From the IMG/VR virus record IMGVR_UViG_3300013094_000096, positions 1-45,884 of that record: DNA of 45,884 nucleotides. One strand, written 5' to 3'. Below are positions 24,801 to 37,300 of this stretch, one piece after another. The notes under the pieces were generated by a model, which was given only the letters and a program-made list of their open reading frames with translations, was not told the origin of the DNA and searched no databases. Every line of letters starts with the position of its first letter. The first letter of the stretch is position 1. The DNA is from a virus. The position numbers were made by a program, and so were the translations under genes.

Positions 24801-25320
24801 CTGGATCCAGGATGTGACTGGCACAGTGAGCGAGCCTAGTCCGCCCACTATTGATGAACTGAGTACTGACTATCAAGGACTAGACACCTACAAGATGATC
24901 AGCGACAATGTCATTTTGAACTCGGTTGATTTCCAACCCTTGTTTGGACAGAAAGCCGATGTTGCACTCAGAGCCACTATCAAGGTCATACAAAATCCTT
25001 TGAGCACAACCAGTATCACTGAAATTAAAAACAGTGTGGTAGCCACCATGGCCGCCTATTTTGATCTGGCCAACTGGAATTTTGGAGACACGTTTTATTT
25101 CAGCGAACTGTCGGCTTACATACATCAACAGATTGGTGGCATAGTGAGCAGCGTGGTCCTGGTTCCGTTGGATCCACAAAAGAGCTTTGGTGATCTTTAC
25201 GAGATCAGATCGGCACCCAACCAGATATTTGTGAACGGGGCCACAGTCAATGACATAGAAGTCATAACAGCCCTGACCAGCACCAATCTGCAGACTGCTC
25301 CTGGCAGCGGGGTGATTTGA
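21892..25320 (+). CDS. gp6: Baseplate wedge protein gp6, enlarged
   Basis: The N-terminal ~130 residues have the gp6 pattern: FETLRKTFVDYLRLYYPETF, IESSEFIALLDVMAFMGQSL, then AFRTDLNNRENYLGTAERRD and LVSYVPLRNTEASGYLKV. Next comes a gpJ/gp6-type core with NFGDGIFSTIPVGTFRTYVR, and a C-terminal part, VILNSVDFQPLFGQKADVAL then an IHQQIGGIVSSVVLVPL stretch. gp6 forms the inner ring of the baseplate as a heterotrimer core with gp7. At 1,142 residues it is far longer than T4 gp6 (660), the extra sequence lying in mid-protein (about 450-950), which is beta-rich and Asn/Thr/Tyr-rich. The stop overlaps the next start by one base (TGATG). Confidence 0.92.
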   Translation: MATTTRQTAIFGVQDWKQIYQTYQEANFQSYDFETLRKTFVDYLRLYYPETFNDYIESSEFIALLDVMAFMGQSLAFRTDLNNRENYLGTAERRDSVIKLSNLVSYVPLRNTEASGYLKVFSISTTENLVDYNGVNLSNITVNWADPTNLDWQEQFTTILNASLLNTQRFGRPAASQTILGVNTQEYTINLVPGYLPVVPYTAVVDGISMPFEAVNATSAGQDYVYEPPPLPDGQFNILFRNDQLGFASANTGFFFFFKQGTLQNQDFNLVERITNRAVDINIDGINNTDVWLYQLDNLGNVQNFWFPVQSVYAAAAQQTSAGTQQIYSIASRNNDQITLNFGDGIFSTIPVGTFRTYVRASNGLTYIINPQEMQNIQIPISYVSRTGQIETLTFNCGITQPVTNAQARETINDIKQRAPAQYYTQNRMVNGEDYTNFPYTQYNSILKSAAVNRASIGTSRYLDLVDGTGKYSSTNIFASDGAMYETNLTPAFLFSWLSINDISSVVYNQINPLLTQAGLQQFYYANFPRPNLLNLNYSWQQSTAMTNEVTGYFENSSGDAVPVGSAASNNAQYITVGSLVKFVPPSGYYFDADNNLQPGSATSPTEKTEIWASPTAVYLSGTGQGLGNLPTGVGPVVLNTFVPTGAVASLVIPTLVTDLPISVKQSVVNQIYLNQNFGLGYNNLTATWYVITSSNLATNATFDLANAQNTSGTNADASWLIQCTTNGNNYTVISRSLEYFFGSVAQTRFFFYTADPIYDSRTGTVIRDYINVLKINTQPDTNYPLPNDSIVNIIAQPVLTDGLVDDFQVEISFASQPGSSVPINPDFFDELVAPATNSNQKLVFFQQTVDFDNLQRYILVDPGTVNTSYPNQASILLALSQYTVGQTFYAYNQYPSNTITNQVFYTITRDSTGNNMLTVDNTYAARVGRQGFYFQYRHNSPLSSRIDPGSTNIIDLYLVTNAYYTAYQNWIQDVTGTVSEPSPPTIDELSTDYQGLDTYKMISDNVILNSVDFQPLFGQKADVALRATIKVIQNPLSTTSITEIKNSVVATMAAYFDLANWNFGDTFYFSELSAYIHQQIGGIVSSVVLVPLDPQKSFGDLYEIRSAPNQIFVNGATVNDIEVITALTSTNLQTAPGSGVI

Positions 25321-28300
25321 TGACCATACCCAGCGCACAATTTAGTACCGCAGACCTTTTACCTGAAGTATTCCAGACTCCGATCAACCGGCAGTTCTTG
25401 GCTGCCACGCTGGATCAGCTGACTCAAGAACCAGCATTTGCCAAACGACAAGGATTTATAGGACAACGTATCGGTCCTGGAGTCAATGCCAACGACCAAT
25501 ACGTGATTGAACCAACTGCGACTCGCAATCAGTATCAACTGGAACCCGGTGTAGTGCAGGTCAATCCTGCTGATACTGCCCAGGTGGTGGATGCCATAAC
25601 CTATCCGGGCATGAATGATGCTCTGGCCGTTCAAGGTGCTGTGGTTGCCAACAGTTCATCTTTGTATACCAGCGAGTATTACACCTGGGATCCGTTTGTG
25701 GATTTCGACAAGTTCATAAATTATTCGGAATACTATTGGTTGCCCAACGGACCCGATGCAGTCACAGTCAATGCCACTGGCATACCTACCTACGAAAATT
25801 TCACAGTCACACGCAATGACGGTTTTTATACTTTCAGCGGAATTGCTGGCAACAATCCAACCTTGACCTTGGCCAGGAACGGCACTTACAATTTCCTGGT
25901 AGCACAAAACAACCAGGCCACCATACAGTTCCGTGTAACCAACAATGGAACCACAGCCTGGGTCATAGACTATGACAGCAATCCGACCCTGACCCTTACC
26001 AGGGGTAACACTTATACATTTGATTTGTCGTTGTCGGCGCCACTTCCGTTCTATATCAAGACCGAGGCCAGCTATGGATCGATCAATCTTTACAACTCGG
26101 GAGTGTCCAACAACGGTGCTGTGTCCGGGCTGATCACTTTCACAGTGCCACAAGATGCGCCCGATACCCTGTACTACTGTAACAGCACTGAATTCAATTT
26201 ACGTGGCACGTTTGATATAGTCGATGCTGTTGCTGGCACCGGTCCGGGGTTTTGGATACAGACTGATCCGGGTATCAATGGAGTTGTTGCATCTACCCCT
26301 AATATTTCAAGTCGTGATGTGTACGGTGTGGTCAACAACGGAGTTGATCTTGGTACTGTCACGTTCAATACACCTGCTACCACTGCACAGAATTTCTACT
26401 ACAATCTGCCTTATATTGGTAGCCTGCCCAATCAACCTACAGGTACCGTGGATTTGGTCACCACTTTGCTGTTTGATCAGATCAACGGCATAGCATTGAC
26501 AGACTTTCTTGCAACCAATCCTGCAGGCATCGATGGTGTGACCAACATTGTTGGTAGAACACTGGTATTCAATGCCGTCAATACCACAGACACAGATCTG
26601 TATGTGGTCTGGCTGGTCAGTGAAACAGGTGGGATCATACAGCTGATCAATGTGCTGTCTATAAACAATCTTTCTCAGTTTGGTGTGTTGTTTGGAGCCA
26701 CCTATGCCAGCACCAGATGGTACAAAAATGCTTCAGGTCTACTGGTACAAATGCCCTTGTTGACAGCCACACGTGATCTGCTGTACTACCAAGACGGAAC
26801 AGACCCGACCATGTTTGGCGTGATCGAACTGGTTGATTTAACAGGCACGAGTGTTTTAGATGTTGGCAACATTCTGGGCAGAAAGACCTATACCAGTCCC
26901 AATGGAGTCACGTTTACCAACGGTCTCAAGGTACTGTTTACTGGAACCACAGTTCCAGCTGGATACCAAAACAACGAGTATTATGTGCAAGGTGTGGGCA
27001 CAGCCATACAACTGTTGCCGGTTACCGATTTTTTTACACCGGAAACCTATCTATCGGGTTTGCCGCTTTATCCTGATTACCTTACCAGCAGTCGAGACAG
27101 TCTGGATCTCAATCCCTGGTGCCGCAGCAATAGATGGTTCCATGTGGATGTGATACAGCAGACTGGATCATACAACAGGACCAACGTGGTACTGGATCAG
27201 ACTCTACGAGCCAAGAGACCAATTCTGGAATTCCGTGGAGGTACACGCCTGTTTGGGTTTGGCACCCAGGGCATTGCACCGGTTGACATAATTGATTTTA
27301 GTCAGACCGATGCCTTGCGCACAGTGGAAGGCAGCTTGGGGTTTGCGACCGATGGATATCAGTTGGTCGAAGGCAGTACCATAATTTTTGCCGGGGATCA
27401 AGACGTTGCGGTGCGCAGAACAGTGTATCAAGTGACGTTTATAACCCCAGATACAGTGGCTCCTTTGATACCGGAACCCATTATCAATCTGATTCCGATC
27501 GCCACAGTGCTAGCTGATCAGTCCACAGTGTGTCTAGCCGGCACAACCTTGATCGGTGTCACCTACTACTTTGATGGAGCCAACTGGATCCTGGCACAGC
27601 AAAAAAACAGCGTGAACCAGCCTATTAGATTTGATGTGTACGATCTCAACGGTATCAGCTTTGCCGATCAAACCACATATCCCAGTTCCAATTTCCTCGG
27701 CAGCTATCTAACCAGTTATGCAGTCAGCAACGGTACAAATGATCCGTATCTGGGATTTCCTCTGACCTATTTGAATTTGACCAACCTGGGCGACATAGTA
27801 TTTGATAACAATCTTTATGCCGACAGTTTTGTTTATACCACCAACAACACCGGAGTTACAGTTCCACTCAGCACCGGATTTGTCAGACAGTACCAGACAC
27901 GAGTTGCCTTTGATCTTGAAATAGGCTGGCAAACAGCCGTGTCCAAGAGCCAAGTGAGACAGCAGTTTGGGTTCACTTATGCCGGATTGCCGTTGCAGTT
28001 GGATGTGGCTGTGTCGACCAGTACAGTGGTCCCGGCTGTACAGATCTTTGTGAATTCAGCATTTCTAGAACCTTACAATTCCGACACCGGCACATACAAT
28101 TACAGCTATACTGTGGCATCGGCCACTACCACTATCACGTTTGCATCCGGGGTAATCGCAGTAGGAGACACAGTCGAACTGCAAGTGTTGAGCAATCAGG
28201 TCAGTGCCACAGGGTTTTATCAGGTACCAATCAATCTTGAAAACAATCCGCTCAACAACAATTCCAGCACGTTTACTCTGGGAACAGCACGCAATCACTA

Positions 28301-31300
28301 CAGTACCATTGCGCAAAATCTAATCAATCTTGAAGGACCTGTAATTGGTGCCAACAACACCCGAGATCTAGGCAATCTGGTGCCGTATGGATTGCAGATC
28401 CTGCAACAGAGTTCGCCCATGACCTTGGCTGGATTTTTCTTGCGCAGTACCGAATATAATATTTTTGATTCGCTGGTATTCAACAGCCGCGAATACATCA
28501 AGTTCAAGAATCAACTGTTGAACGCCGTGATCACAAACGATTTTGGAACGCAGACCGTGCCTGAGATCCTGGACAGTGCAGTCAGCTTGATCACGGCTGG
28601 TGATACCAGTATCAGTCCGTTTTACTGGAGTGACATGCTGCCTACTGGCACTCGACTGGCATCAAACTCAACCACAGTGACAGCAATCACGACCAACCGA
28701 TTCAACACTGTACAGACTTACGATTTTACCACCAGCAACTATTTAGGACTGTTGGTGTACCTGAATGGCGCCCTGTTGACACGTGGTGTTGATTACGAAA
28801 CCGGTGTAGGCACACCAACCTTGACCATACTGGTGCCTTTAAACACCGGCGATACAGTCACCATCAACGAATACAATCCAACCTACGGCAACTTTGTACC
28901 CAACACTCCTACCAAGCTGGGACTGTATCCCAAATGGACTCCCAGGGCCTACATCAGCCCGGATTACGTCCAACCAACTCCGGTCATACAAGGGCACGAC
29001 GGCAGCATCACTGTTGCGTTTGGCGATATCCGCGACGACATCTTGCTGGAATTTGAAAAGCGTATCTACAGCAATCTCAAGACAGATGGTAACCCGGTAC
29101 CACTTACCATAGACGAAGTGTTGCCCGGGTTTTTTCGAACCACAGATTATACCGAAGCTGAAATCACACAGATCTTGGGTGAAGATTTCCTCAGCTGGGC
29201 GGGCTACAACAAACTGGACTATACCGCACAGGATTACCTGGCCAACAACGCATTTACCTACAACTACAGCACCGCCGGCAATCGGATCAACAATCAGGTG
29301 TTAGAGCAAGGAGCCTGGCGCGGTATCTATCGCTATTTTTATGATACTATTACACCCAATCTGACACCTTGGGAAATGCTGGGCTTTACTGAACAGCCAG
29401 TCTGGTGGACCAATCGTTACGGTCTGCCGCCATATACCAGCGGCAATTTGGTATTATGGGGCGATCTTGAACAGGGGCTGGTGGCTGATCCAGTAGCGCC
29501 TTACATAAAATCTAATTTTGCCAGACCCGGGCTCACACAGGTGATACCGGTGGATGGATTGGGGAATCTGTTGCCTCCGGTCAGCAGCGTGGTTGGACTC
29601 TACAACCCCAACACGTTCCGTAAAAGCTGGACTGTGGGCGATGGTGGTCCAGTAGAAGCATCGTGGTGGTCCAGCTCGAGTTATCCGTTTGCTGTCATGC
29701 GCCTGTTGGCCTTGACCAGACCCGCTGAATTTTTCAGTCTATTTGCCGACCGAGATCTTTATCGGTATTCGGCCACGATGAGCCAGTATCTTTACAACAA
29801 ACGTTACAGACTCAATGCCAACGAATTAGAAATTTATGGCAACGGAGTCAGCAAGGCCAGCTATATTGATTGGATAGTGGATTACAACCAACAGATGGGT
29901 GTCAACAGCACTGACAGCCTTGCCAGCGATCTGGCCAATGTGGATGTAAGATTGTGCTACCGCATGGCGGCCTGGACCGATCAACAGAGCCTGGAAATAT
30001 CTCTTGAAAAATCCAGTCCACAGAGTCAAAATCAAAGTCTCCTGATTCCGCCTGAAAGTTATCATCTACTGCTGTACAAAGATCAACCGTACTCGCAATC
30101 CACCTACAGCTCAGTCGTGATAGAAAAAGTGGACAACGGTTGGTCGGTATACGGATACAGCACCTATCAGGCCTATTTTACTATCTTGGTCAGTGCTGTC
30201 AACGGTATCACTCAGACCATATCAGCCGGCGGCGCCACAGTGCAGGTGCCAGCACAGTACAGCAACCAGACAGTCCGGATACCGTACGGCTATGTGTTTA
30301 CCAATCGCAACATGGTGGTTGATTTCTTGTTGAGTTACGGCCAGTATCTTCAGACGCAGGGAATGTCATTTACCTATATAGAAAATGGGTATGTGTTGGA
30401 CTGGCGTCAGATGGCCCAGGAATTCCTGTATTTCAGTCAGCAGGGCTGGCAAACCGGAACCTTGATCAATCTCAATCCAGCAGCCAGTCAATTGTCAGTC
30501 AGCACTCCCGGAGCTGTAGTTGACAGCATTGTCAGCTACGGTCCACAGAATCAACTGCTGGATCAAAACAGACAGACATTTGCCACTCGCAATCTTGTCA
30601 TACAGCGGTTTGGCGACAGTTTTGTCATACAGCCCGATTTGTCGACTGGTCAGGCCATCAGTTATCTCAATCTCAAATTTACCGATTACGAAAACATGAT
30701 CGTGTTTGACAATGTGGATATTTTTGGAGATGTGATTTACGATCCTACCACAGCCGAGCGACAAAATAGGCTGTATCTGAATGCATTTAACAGCACCATG
30801 TGGGACGGCACATTGAATGCTCGCGGGTTCATGCTGAATCAGGACAACGTGCTGGCTTGGGATCCTACTCAGAGATACACCAAGGGCGACCTAGTACGAT
30901 ACAAAAATCAATACTGGCAGGCCAACGGCACTGTACAACCTACTGCTGCATTTGATTACAACAGCTGGTTCTTGAGCAACTGGGCACGCATTCAAAAAGG
31001 TTTGTTGGCCAATCTGGCCAACAAGGCTGATCAGCTGGCCAATACCTACAACACACAAACAGCCAATCTCAACAACAGCAATGACTTGTTGGCGTACAAT
31101 CTGATTGGGTTCACACCCAGACAGTACATGGCCAATCTTGGTCTAGACGATGTGAGCCAGGTCAATCTTTATCAGCAGTTTATCAAGACCAAAGGCAGCC
31201 TGCAGGCCACCGATCTGTTTACCAATGTGTCTTTGGCCAAAGGCAGTGGCACTTACAAGATTTACGAAACCTGGGGTGTGTTGATCGGAACCTACGGAGC

Positions 31301-34300
31301 AACGGCCAACAGAAGCTATTTTGAAATCAATCTCAACCAAGCCTTGTTGCCCAACAACCCTAGCACAGTGCAAATCATACAACCAGGAGATATCAGCCAG
31401 GCCAACCAAACTGTGCTACTGAGCAATCTCTGGAGCGAAAGCTACAACATTGCCACAACCAATATCCTACCTACCATATATCCTACCACTCAGCAGACTG
31501 CGTTGCCGTCGGCCGGATATGTAAACATCAATGATGCTGATATCACAGTATACAGTCTAGACGACCCTTCGTCAATCGCTGCCAACATTGGTATCATTGG
31601 CACAGGCACCACTGTCTGGGTGGCACATGACAACAGCTACGACTGGAATATCTATCGTTGTGCTCAAGTTCCTGGACGTTTGACTCAGATCACAGACAAT
31701 CTAAATGGTACCAGTATCGCACAATTTAGCTCTATAACCAATCTGGCAATTGGTGACCTGATCATTGTGAGATATTTCTCCACAGTTGTGGATGGAGTAT
31801 ATCGTGTCTTGGGCATACGCTCGCCCACACAACTGATAATTTCTTACAGTTTTGTCAACAGCAATCAGACTACCTTGACTGGCACTGGTTTGGCCTGGCA
31901 TCTACAGACCATGCGTGTCAAACAGGCCAGTGATGTAAGTCAATTGTCGTATGCCACAGATCTAGTACCCGGCGCACGTGCCTGGGTGGACAATGACGGG
32001 TCGGGCCACTGGCAGGTATTGGAAAAACAATCACCGTTTGCCGGAGTTGAAACTGTATCATCAATCATTCCACAATACAATGATCTATTTGGATCTGCGA
32101 TAGCGCAGTCAAGCAATCATTACAGCCTGTTGGTAGGCAGTCCAAACACAGCTGGTGGAGGCACAGTTGAAACTTATCGACGTGTTACTACCAGTACCAA
32201 TGCCGGCACTTATGTAGACAATCTCATACTCACGTTGGCAGCAGCCAATACAGAATCGTTTGGTAGCAGCCTCAGCTGGGGCAACAGCAACTGGGCTGTT
32301 GCTGGAGCTCCAGCCAGCGACGCTGGTCGCGGATATGCCGTTGCTATATATCAAGTGCCCGGCAGCAACGATTATGAATTGAGCCAATTGCTTACAGCAC
32401 CCACCTCGACTGCGGCCGTGGCATTTGGAACTGCTGTGGTGATCAGTGCAGATGAACGTTGGATGTATGTTGGCGCACCTGGTGGAAATCTGGTCTATGC
32501 CTACGGACTGATCACAGTTCCAACACAATCTATCTCTTACACCACGGATCTAACAACCACGTCGTTTGTGTACAACACAGCCATACAGATCAATTCGGCC
32601 TACCCTGACCAATTGATTGTGACCTTGAACAATGTTCAATTGACCAATGGCGTTGATTACACTGTTACAGCCACATCAATAGTTTTTCCGCAAGCACCGT
32701 CGCCTGGTATACAATTACTTGTGACTCGACGCAACAAGGTCATATTGACCGGTACTGGATCAGACACCTATAATTTGTCCACCTATCTTTACACAGCTAC
32801 GTCCATCGACAGTTTTTCTATAGCAGTTGACGGAGTATATCAACGTCCTTATATCGACTACACATTTTCTACCCAGCTGACCTTTTTGACTGTGCCTGCG
32901 TCCGGCAGCAACATTGTGATAACTGCCGGCAATTACTGGCAATACATGTCGGCTATGCCGGTTGATGGATTATCGTTATCTGCAGACGCTGCATTTGGTT
33001 CTGCGGTCACAACCAGCACCGACGGCAGGACCGTGATTGTGGGCAGCAATTCAGATTCTGCTCTAGATTCGCAAGGCAATGTTGTGGCCAATGCTGGTTC
33101 AACCTATGTGTTTGATCGCAGCGTGGTACGTTATTTGGTCACTGACGTTGCTCAATTGACCTATGTCATACCGGGTGCTGTTACAGCACCGGTAGCAGTA
33201 TTATTGAACGGTACGTTTTTATACAACTCTGCACAGTACATCAACGGCCAATTTACTCTATCAGGATCCAACATTGTATTGAACAGTTCGGTGGTACTCA
33301 ATATTGGTGACAGTATCGAAATTGAAACCAATCAGTTCCAGTTCATGGAAAAGATAACAGCATCAACTCCGGAGTCCGGATCACAGTTTGGATCTGCGGT
33401 ACAAATTTGTTCAAACGACTGCAGCATCTACGTGGGATCTCCTAGATACACGTCGACATTGATACAGGACGGCAGCGTGACTCGCCACGTCAATCAGAGT
33501 CGATTGTACGGAGCCACAGTGAGCACAGTGGCCAACCCCACACTGACTCCTGGAACAGCCATACGTGTGAACAATATAGAAATAGCCGTACCCAACAGCC
33601 CCAACAATACCGTGGCTGGTCTGGCCAATGCCATATCTCCGTTGCCGTGGTCCAGCACCCAGACGTACTATATCAATGATCGTGTGATCTACAACAGTGT
33701 GTGTTACATTGCTGCTCAAAGCAGTTTGGCGCAACAGCCATCGTCCAACAGCATGTATTGGACCAGCTCTTTTGCTGTGCCCAATGTGCAAGCATCGCTC
33801 AGCAACAATCTTGAATTTATCAGCGATGGCACCACACAGCTATACGATATCGGGACCGTGTACAGTGCAGCTGGATCAAATCCGGTAGTGTATGTGAACG
33901 GTGTTTTACAAATAGCCAGCCCCGCTGCAGGATATACCTACAGCTATATTCCGGCCACAACCTCCAGCCCCGGACAGATTGCTTTTGTGACAGCACCTGC
34001 AATCTATTTGCCTATAGTGATCGTGACCGGACAACTGGTCTTGAGCGTGATAGATTCGGCCGCAGCACCCACCTTCAATCAATTGAGTGTGTTACCGGGC
34101 ATAGGCTATAACGGGTCGGCATTTGCTCAGTTGGGATTTGAGACCTTTGTGTACACACAGACCTTGACCAGTCCTGATCCAGTGGCCTATGGTGCGTTTG
34201 GTAGCGCGATTTCCATAAACAGCAACAGCCTCAACGTGGTCGTTGGCGCTCCTAATGGCAATGTGTACGAAGCCATGTCGTTTGATGCAGGAAAAACCAT

Positions 34301-37300
34301 ATTTGACGAACACAGCACTCGAGTCAGTAATCCTGTAAGCAACTCCGGAGTGGCTTACACATTTGATTATTTGCCCAGTGCCAATACTTCAGTTACCAAC
34401 CCAGGACAGATGGTATTTGGTCAGCAGATTTATCAGAGTGGTACTCAGAGCGGCGACCAGTTTGGAACAGCAGTCAACTATGTTAACGGGCGCCTGATTG
34501 TGGGTGCACCGGGGCAGGATCTTGGAGTTAGCAACAATTCCAATTACGGCAGCATATCAATCTATGACAATCCGACCAATGCCCCCAGCTGGAAAATTGC
34601 TTATTACCAACAGCCTGCAGTCAATATTGAACTCATGAATTCGGTCTACAGCTTTGACAAACTGTTGAACAGCACACAAACCTATTTTGATTTTATTGAC
34701 CCTTTGCAGGGCAAGATACTGGGCGTGGCAGCAAGAAACATAGACTATATTGGTGCTGTGGATCCAGCCAATTACAACACCGGCACCATACACAACAACG
34801 GCACTGCCTGGTATTCAGGACATGTGGGAGAAATTTGGTGGGACACTGACACTGTGAGATTTGTCAATCCCAACCAGGACGATATAACCTATGCCAGTCG
34901 CCAATGGGCACAGATATTTCCTGGAAGCCGAGTGGACATTTATCAGTGGATAGAAAGCTCGGTGCCTCCGGCCAGTTATACAGGAACAGGTCGTCCGTTG
35001 AGCAACACCAGTTACACCACATCATCGGTGTTGACCGCCAATGGTGTGTTGGCCAACTACTATTACTACTGGGTACGTGGGATCACATCAATCGATTCGG
35101 CCAACGGCAAAGATCTCAGTGCGTCAGCCATTGCCAGCTATATAGCCAATCCAATTGGTAGTGGCATACCGTATCTGGCACCACTCACGGCCAACACAGT
35201 GGCCTTGTACAATGCTAGCGGGCTGATCAGTGCGCAAGACACCATACTGCATGTGGAATACGAGCGCCAGACTCCTGGAGCCGGAATCAACATACATACC
35301 GAATACGAATTTATTGCTGACGGCAAGGCCTCCAGTTTTGTAAATGATTCCATCTACAACAAATTGGTAGACAGCTTGTGCGGACAGAATACCTCGGGTG
35401 CCTTGGTGCCCGATCCATTGCTGAGCCCGGGCATGCAGTACGGAGTGCGATACAGTCCAAGACAAGGCATGTTTATCGACAGATATACGGCTTTAAAAAA
35501 TTATCTAGAACGTGCCAATGCTATCCTGGCTCAGTACCCTATTACTGAAACCAGAAGCTTTGCTTTGCTCAACAGCAGTGAGCCAACTCCCAGTCAGTTG
35601 ATTGGCACTGCGTCGGCTGCTTCTATCGCAGGAACAATATTGACTGTGTCGGGCACAGTCACAGGCACATTTGCGATTGGTCAGACCTTGACTGGTACAG
35701 GTATTCCAGCATCAGTTGTTATAACCGGTTATGTTACCGGAACAGGTGGAGCAGGAACTTATAATATCAGCACCGGTCTTTCGATATCTGCACAGGCTAT
35801 AACAGCCACAGCCGGTTACAATTTTGTTGTGCCCAATATCACAGTGCTGGGCTACCAAAATCTCAATCAAGTTCCGACGGGCTATCTATATCTGGTGCTG
35901 TCTGACAGCACCGAAGGCGGAAGATGGACTGTTTATGAAGTGATCAGCAACACCGGTACTGGTGCTCTGCAACTGAACCGCATACAAAATTTTGATACTC
36001 CGCTGTATTGGCAATATATCAACTGGTATCAACCTGGTTACAACAGCACAGTACAGCCAGTGACCCAGGTGGCCAACTATGCTGATCTGGCCACCCTGAG
36101 TCTGGCCACAGCACCAATCGGCAGCAGCGTACAGGTCAATGCCAACGGTCAAGGCTTGTACGAAATTTACTTGCGGTCAGATCTTGGATGGACACGAGTG
36201 GGTCTGGAAAACGGTACTATTGCATTTGATGAGGTGTTGTGGAACTACAGTCTGGGTCCGTACGGATTCGGTGCAGATGTGTTTGATGCACAGTTTTTTG
36301 ATCAGGCACCAGTCACAGAAACACGACAAATTATCAACGCCATCAACCTACAACTGTTTGTGGATGATCTTTTGATATATCGCAACGAATTGCTCATGCT
36401 GATGTTCAAATATGTGTATAGCGAGTTTGGCAGTCCAGACTGGTTGGTCAAGAGCAGTTTTATCATCACGGATCACAACCTGCAACCGTTGTTGCCGTAT
36501 CCGTTGTACGAAAAAGATGATCAAACCTTTGTGGAAGATTACATCAACGAAGTCAAACCGTTCCATGTGCAGAATCTGGCCTTTAATCTAATCTACGATG
36601 GTCAGGACGTGTACAATGGCCAACTGACCGACTTTGATGTACCGGCCCATTGGGACAGTGCGTTGCAAGTACCGCAGTTTGTGAGTCCGGTACTGACTCC
36701 GTATACCGCAGCTGGTAGCACGATAGAATCCTTTGCCAGTGATGCGTCGGCCAATGCAGCCATATGGAGTGAGCCACCTTGGCAACCGTGGTTTACCAAT
36801 CATGCACTCAGCATTACCGGTGCCAGCATGTCCGCGTCTGGTACCGGATACACAGTGGTTCCGGCCGTGACCTTTGGCACACCATGGACAGCCAATACCG
36901 TATACACCGTCGGGCAACAGATTTACTATGTGAATGGGTCAACCAACAATCTTTATTCGGTCACAGTTTCTGGAACTTCGGGAGAAACCCCACCGGTGTT
37001 TGTGTCGGGGTCTGCGGTCAACGGAACAGCCACCTTGGTCTGGAGTGGCAACGGTGCCATGGGCTATGCTACCTTGGGAACAAACGGGACCGTGGCCAGT
37101 GTCACTGTGACTGATCCAGGATCGGGTTATACAACCACGGCCACTATCACGTTGACCGGTGGCAACGGAACCGGAGCCCGTGCCACTCCAATCATGTCCA
37201 ATGCCATGGCCAGACAGTTCAGCGTGCGCATGCGGTTTGATCGATATCAATATGCATCTGACATAACAGAATGGCAGGCCGGAATCACGTACCCAGCTGG